Below are positions 59,968 through 64,000 of a DNA stretch of 64,000 nucleotides, in pieces (the first letter of the stretch is position 1; every line of letters begins with the position of its first letter). The DNA comes from Capniomyces stellatus. Taxonomy: Eukaryota > Kickxellomycota > Harpellomycetes > Harpellales > Legeriomycetaceae. Under the pieces are notes generated by a model. It worked only from the letters and a program-made list of their open reading frames with translations. It was not told the origin of the DNA and did not search any database. The stretch spans positions 191,232 to 255,231 of the forward strand of contig LUVW01000008.1 of assembly GCA_001661515.1 (NCBI GenBank), written 5' to 3'. The position numbers and the translations under genes are program-made.

Positions 59968-60550
59968 AGTTGAAGTTGAAGTTGAAGTTGATGTTGATGT
60001 TGAAGTTGATGTTGAAGTTGATGTTGATGTTGATGTTGATGTTGATGTTGATGTTGATGTTGATGTTGATGTTGATGTTGATGTTGATGTTGATGTTGAT
60101 GTTGATGTTGATGTTGATGTTGATGTTGATGTTGATGTTGATGTTGATGTTGATGTTGATGTTGATGTTGATGTTGATGTTGATGTTGATGTTGATGTTG
60201 ATGTTGATGTTGATGTTGATGTTGATGTTGATGTTGATGTTGATGTTGATGTTGATGTTGATGTTGATGTTGATGTTGATGTTGATGTTGATGTTGATGT
60301 TGATGTTGATGTTGATGTTGATGTTGATGTTGATGTTGATGTTGATGTTGATGTTGATGTTGATGTTGATGTTGATGTTGATGTTGATGTTGATGTTGAT
60401 GTTGATGTTGATGTTGATGTTGATGTTGATGTTGATGTTGATGTTGATGTTGATGTTGATGTTGATGTTGATGTTGATGTGTTGATGTTGATGTCGATAT
60501 TGAAGTTGAAGTGTAATTGTAATTGTAATTGAAATTGAAATTGAAATTGA
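59968..60550. repeat. Large (TTGATG)n hexanucleotide array, about 77 pure units
   Basis: From about 60019 to 60480 the DNA is an uninterrupted TTGATG array (about 77 units), flanked on the left by mixed TTGAAG/TTGATG units and on the right by a 2-bp slip (GTGTTGATG), then TTGAAG and AATTG-type units. Because the unit length is a multiple of 3, both strands stay open: Met-Leu on plus and Ser-Thr on minus. No start context, family or intron evidence supports a gene here. Confidence 0.97.
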
Positions 60551-63500
60551 ATTAAATTAATAACTGCAATTGAGAAACAGGTAAAATAATCTACAACGTC
60601 TGTTAACCAATAAACCTGTTCTACATTGACAATCCTAGGTAAATCCGTGTTTAGCACACTAAATCATTCACTAAATATAAACCGAATGCACACTTTATCA
60701 ATTGGTATGTAAAATAGCTTAAATCTAGTTAGCACCCTTTAACTTGGAGGAAAATAAATGCCTTAGTCTATTAGTAATTTCCGAAATAGCAAAAGTTAAT
60801 ACTATTTGCAAAACTTTTGCGGTGTTAATTATTTTGGATTTATAAACAATAACATGCCTCTTTGCCAAAAGGCAGACTTTATTGCCAATTTATTAATCAA
60901 AAGAAAAAAAGCAATGTTGGCCAAAGTAGCAAATAATAGCTTGGTAGGTTTAAAGAGCAGTCACCAAGCTTGTTTGAACATAAATGTCCAAATGAAAGGG
61001 GATAAGCACCACTTTTAACATGCTTAACTAATAATAATAACAATAATGGCAACTACATAATTAGTAATGGCAATTGCACAAATAATAGTGGTAACAGTAG
61101 AAGGCATAGCAGTGGTAGCATATCCTGTATGCCATCATAAAAAAGAGTCTTGTTGCTTCGAAAGAAAATATTATTATAGGTGTAGTTAGGGTACTAATGG
61201 CGGCAGCATGTAAAACGATGGCAAAATGATTAATAACAAATAGGCGATTACACAAAAGTATACCACAAGTTTTTTTTTCCTTCGCTACTATACTCAGCAC
61301 TTGCTTTTTGAGTCCCATGTTACTTTACATGTCTGTCAATTTGGTGTAAAATTAATCGCTTTTGCAAAAGGACTTTATGTAACCATCCAAACACTAGTTG
61401 AATAACAATTCTGCCACATGAATACCACATACTGATGGACAAAAGCAACTTCAATGGCAACTTCAAGTTATTTAACGAGTAAGTATCACTGATTTAAAAT
61501 TCACCAGTATTTTTTCTTTGACTTTTAATTCTTGATTTTTACTTTTTAATTTTCACCTTAATTCTTGGCTTCAAATTAAATCCTCGACTTTTAGCTCCTT
61601 GACCTGATTCTTTAGCACTAGATTTCTGACCTTTGACAATATAATGCAGGCTTTTTTTTTGAAATAATTCGCAACTTTGTTAGCATTATCTTTTCCAAAC
61701 TACTCGCCTTGAAATTAAATTAAAGTGTCAAATTGAGTGCAAAGAAATATCAAAAAAAAATCAATACAAAATCCGTGAAAGATATCAATTTAGCATTTTA
61801 AATTTAATCTAACTTTGATGACTAAATATAACCTCGACACAAACAGCGCAAAATATTGCAAAAGGAGCTTAAATAATGCGAAAGAAAAATGTTCACAACT
61901 TCAAACCTGGGTATATTTGCCCTTTTTTTGGAATTATAAAAACACAGTTTCTATCCATCTTCGCCTCCTCAGTAGTGTTGTTTGTCAGATTCGATATATA
62001 CCCGTTTTTGAAAATACAATGATGTTAAGCCGACTTTTTAAATCTGCAGACTTACAACCAGCATACTGGGTGTTGTGGTATAGTAGACCATTTCAGCGTA
62101 TTTAACTTAGAAGCCTCCTTGCCTGATATGTAGACGTCAAATATACAAATCAATCCAACTGTCAAAAATAATAAACGTATTTAAGTCTACATAAAAAAGG
62201 CAATTTAAAGTCAATAAAGTCAAAAAAAAGTGCAGTTTAATTTATTACCAAATTCAAAGGTATAAATCCACAATAGAATTCATTTAAAATAAGTTTACAT
62301 TTGCATTTAATTTGAATTTGGTATTAATTATCTCTTTTCGTTGAAGAATAATAGTTACTAATTTGGAAGACTAAGCCGTTAACAAGGCAATGACTAGAAT
62401 GAGAGAAAAAGGTCAAGCTAATTGCGAACATAAAATACCACCCTATATTAATAATATACCTATAAAGCTACTAAAGTTTTTCTTTAAACGAAATTAATCG
62501 CATTAAAATAATTATGGCTGCCTGTAAACCCAACCACATAGTAATTATGAAAAGCAAGCTATTTTCCATGTTTTAATTGCCTATCTAATAAAAAAACTAA
62601 GACACCTTATCATCAAAGCTCTTTTTCCTCAAGAAAAGCAAATGTTTTATAGCTCTGAGTTAAAGCTTGACTCACAGTACATTCAAACCTTCGAAGGGAT
62701 CTAAACTAGCAAGTCAAAGAAAAAAAACGGCAAAAACACAACATTAAATGGTGATTCTATAAACAACACATCAGCTACATTTGGAAACTGACCAATTCTG
62801 TTTGGCTAATTAGATTTGATATAAAAAGTGGGGCAATCAAGATCACTAAAATATGCTGTTAGATTGGTTTTGTATTTTGTACCTCTGTATTTTGTGTTTT
62901 TACTATTATTACTTAAACTGTATTTTGTGTTTCTACTATTATTACTGAAACTGTGTTTTGTATTATATTTGCATTTTATTTTATTTGCAATCTATCTTTT
63001 TTATTGATATCAGCGTTTTGTACTTTATTTTGTATTTTTGTATTTTGTACTCTATTTTGTATTTTGTACTCTATTTTGTATTTTGTACTCTATTTTATAT
63101 TTTGTACTTATTTTGTATTTTGCATTTTTTTAATGTTTTTAATTGAGGAATGTGACCAAACATACCAACATCACAGATTTAAACCGATCTCCTCAAGACT
63201 ATATTTGGCCTATGGGGGAAATCCGCGAGTCAAGGTGATTTAATAAATTATAGTCTGTTTTGAGAGAGTAGTGGCAATTCTTTGTTGCCAACTTTGCTAT
63301 AAACACAATTATGAAAAAAAAGCAAAAAAAATAGACGAGGAAATTAAAAAGAGTTACCACTCACTACTCCAGACAAATGATTTAATAGTTTTTTAGACTA
63401 GCCACCACACCAACATCCCAGATTTATACATCGCTTTATAAACACTGACAAAGAATATTTAGGCAATTTTTTTTAACAAGCTGACAGTTGAAAGTGGTGG

Positions 63501-64000
63501 TTTTATCTACCAGCACCGTAATTTGTTTTGCAGCTATTGAGCAACACTTCCCAGAAACATGTGCCGATTGCTTTTATTTTACTACATACAAGTTTTTTTT
63601 TTACTGAAATATTACAAACAAGTCTTTGGTCTTTGCTAAGCCTTTTTCAAATAATTCTTTAATTTACGCATTTAAATTTCCAAGTGCTGTACTGCGATAT
63701 TGAAAATCTCGTAAGCTAAAATACAAATAAAAGCTTATAGGTGTTTAATAAAAGCTTTGGCTTATCTTTTATACTCCCATATTACATTAGTCACATGCGT
63801 TCACGTTTTACCTTTTCAACGCATCTTAATTAAAACAAAATGGTGTGTGTACTGGTGGATTTATGAATGGTAAATATATACGCTGCGCTGAACATAGTGC
63901 TATCGAAACAAGTGATGATCCAATTTGACACCAAGTACCAAGTGATGATGTTTAATAACTAGTTATTAATGGCAACTGAAGCCAATATAAAAGGCTAAAT
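60551..64000. other. Gene-free right end of the window
   Basis: AT-rich DNA with only short ORFs. It contains low-complexity tandem tracts (see the TATTTTGTACTC repeat) and T-rich ATTCTTGACTTTT-type words at 61510-61640. No gene, tRNA or mobile element recognised. Confidence 0.5.
62868..63126. repeat. TATTTTGTACTC-type tandem repeats
   Basis: Degenerate copies of TTTTGTATTTTGTAC(C/T)TCTA. The cleanest part, 63018-63115, shows a unit of about 20-22 bp built from two TATTTTGTA halves. The apparent ORF across it is Phe/Tyr/Leu/Cys low complexity and is not a gene. Confidence 0.75.

Noticed and set aside
59947..60657. 236-codon minus-strand ORF (Ser-Thr repeats) and 171-codon plus-strand ORF (Met-Leu repeats)
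   Set aside because: Both are by-products of a 6-bp tandem repeat without stop codons; no introns, motif or non-repeat coding sequence supports a gene.
62953..63243. 96-codon plus-strand Phe/Tyr/Leu/Cys-rich ORF, superficially membrane-like
   Set aside because: It translates the TATTTTGTACTC tandem repeat; the apparent hydrophobicity is due to T-rich codons.

Overview
The window is AT-rich eukaryotic nuclear DNA, most likely from an early-diverging (zygomycete-grade) filamentous fungus. Most genes carry short GT-AG introns. The gene set includes a velvet regulator, an ERG3 sterol desaturase, a fungal-type GATA factor, a CCC1/VIT1 iron transporter and peroxisomal acyl-CoA oxidases. The lineage cannot be fixed from sequence reading alone. 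All exon models below were built by hand from splice signals and reading-frame phase; wherever a full model is given, the phases close exactly.

Region 1 (1-25.1 kb): five acyl-CoA oxidase genes, four on the minus strand (the first runs off the left edge) and one on the plus strand. Each complete copy has the same plan: exon 1 of 263 nt, exon 2 of 64 nt, and exon 3 of 1749 nt ending in the PTS1-like tripeptide PKL. The last two copies are head to head. Large parts of exon 3 are almost identical between copies, while exons 1-2, introns and flanks have diverged, which looks like exon-restricted gene conversion. Two copies are interrupted by N gaps flanked by duplicated sequence (assembly overlaps). 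A GATA zinc-finger factor (10.7-12.6 kb) and a 5.4-kb gene-free stretch lie inside the array.

Region 2 (25.5-41.7 kb): housekeeping genes: ERG3, a mitoribosomal mS38/Cox24-type protein, an unusual HNH-nuclease/Myb-telobox fusion, a tail-anchored TPR protein, the 26S proteasome ATPase RPT5, an unrecognised type I membrane protein in six exons, and the 5' part of the ribosome-assembly WD protein RRB1, cut by a 471-N gap.

Region 3 (42.1-58 kb): the U3 snoRNP protein MPP10, a DCAF7/WDR68-like WD40 protein convergent with it, a vacuolar iron transporter, a tRNA-Gln(CTG), a nine-exon DHHC palmitoyltransferase whose catalytic motif is assembled from 21-nt and 12-nt microexons, and a small velvet factor with a G-quadruplex-type tract just upstream of its start.

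Region 4 (58-64 kb): no gene seen. It holds a pure (TTGATG)n array of about 77 units and other low-complexity repeats.

Functional links: beta-oxidation is strongly represented in the oxidase array. RRB1, MPP10 and mS38 all serve ribosome formation. GATA and velvet proteins are developmental or metabolic regulators. Nothing indicates operon-like organisation. The most unusual items are the homogenised oxidase exons, the HNH-Myb fusion, the DHHC microexons, and the RPT5 tail in which the HbYX tyrosine is phenylalanine.
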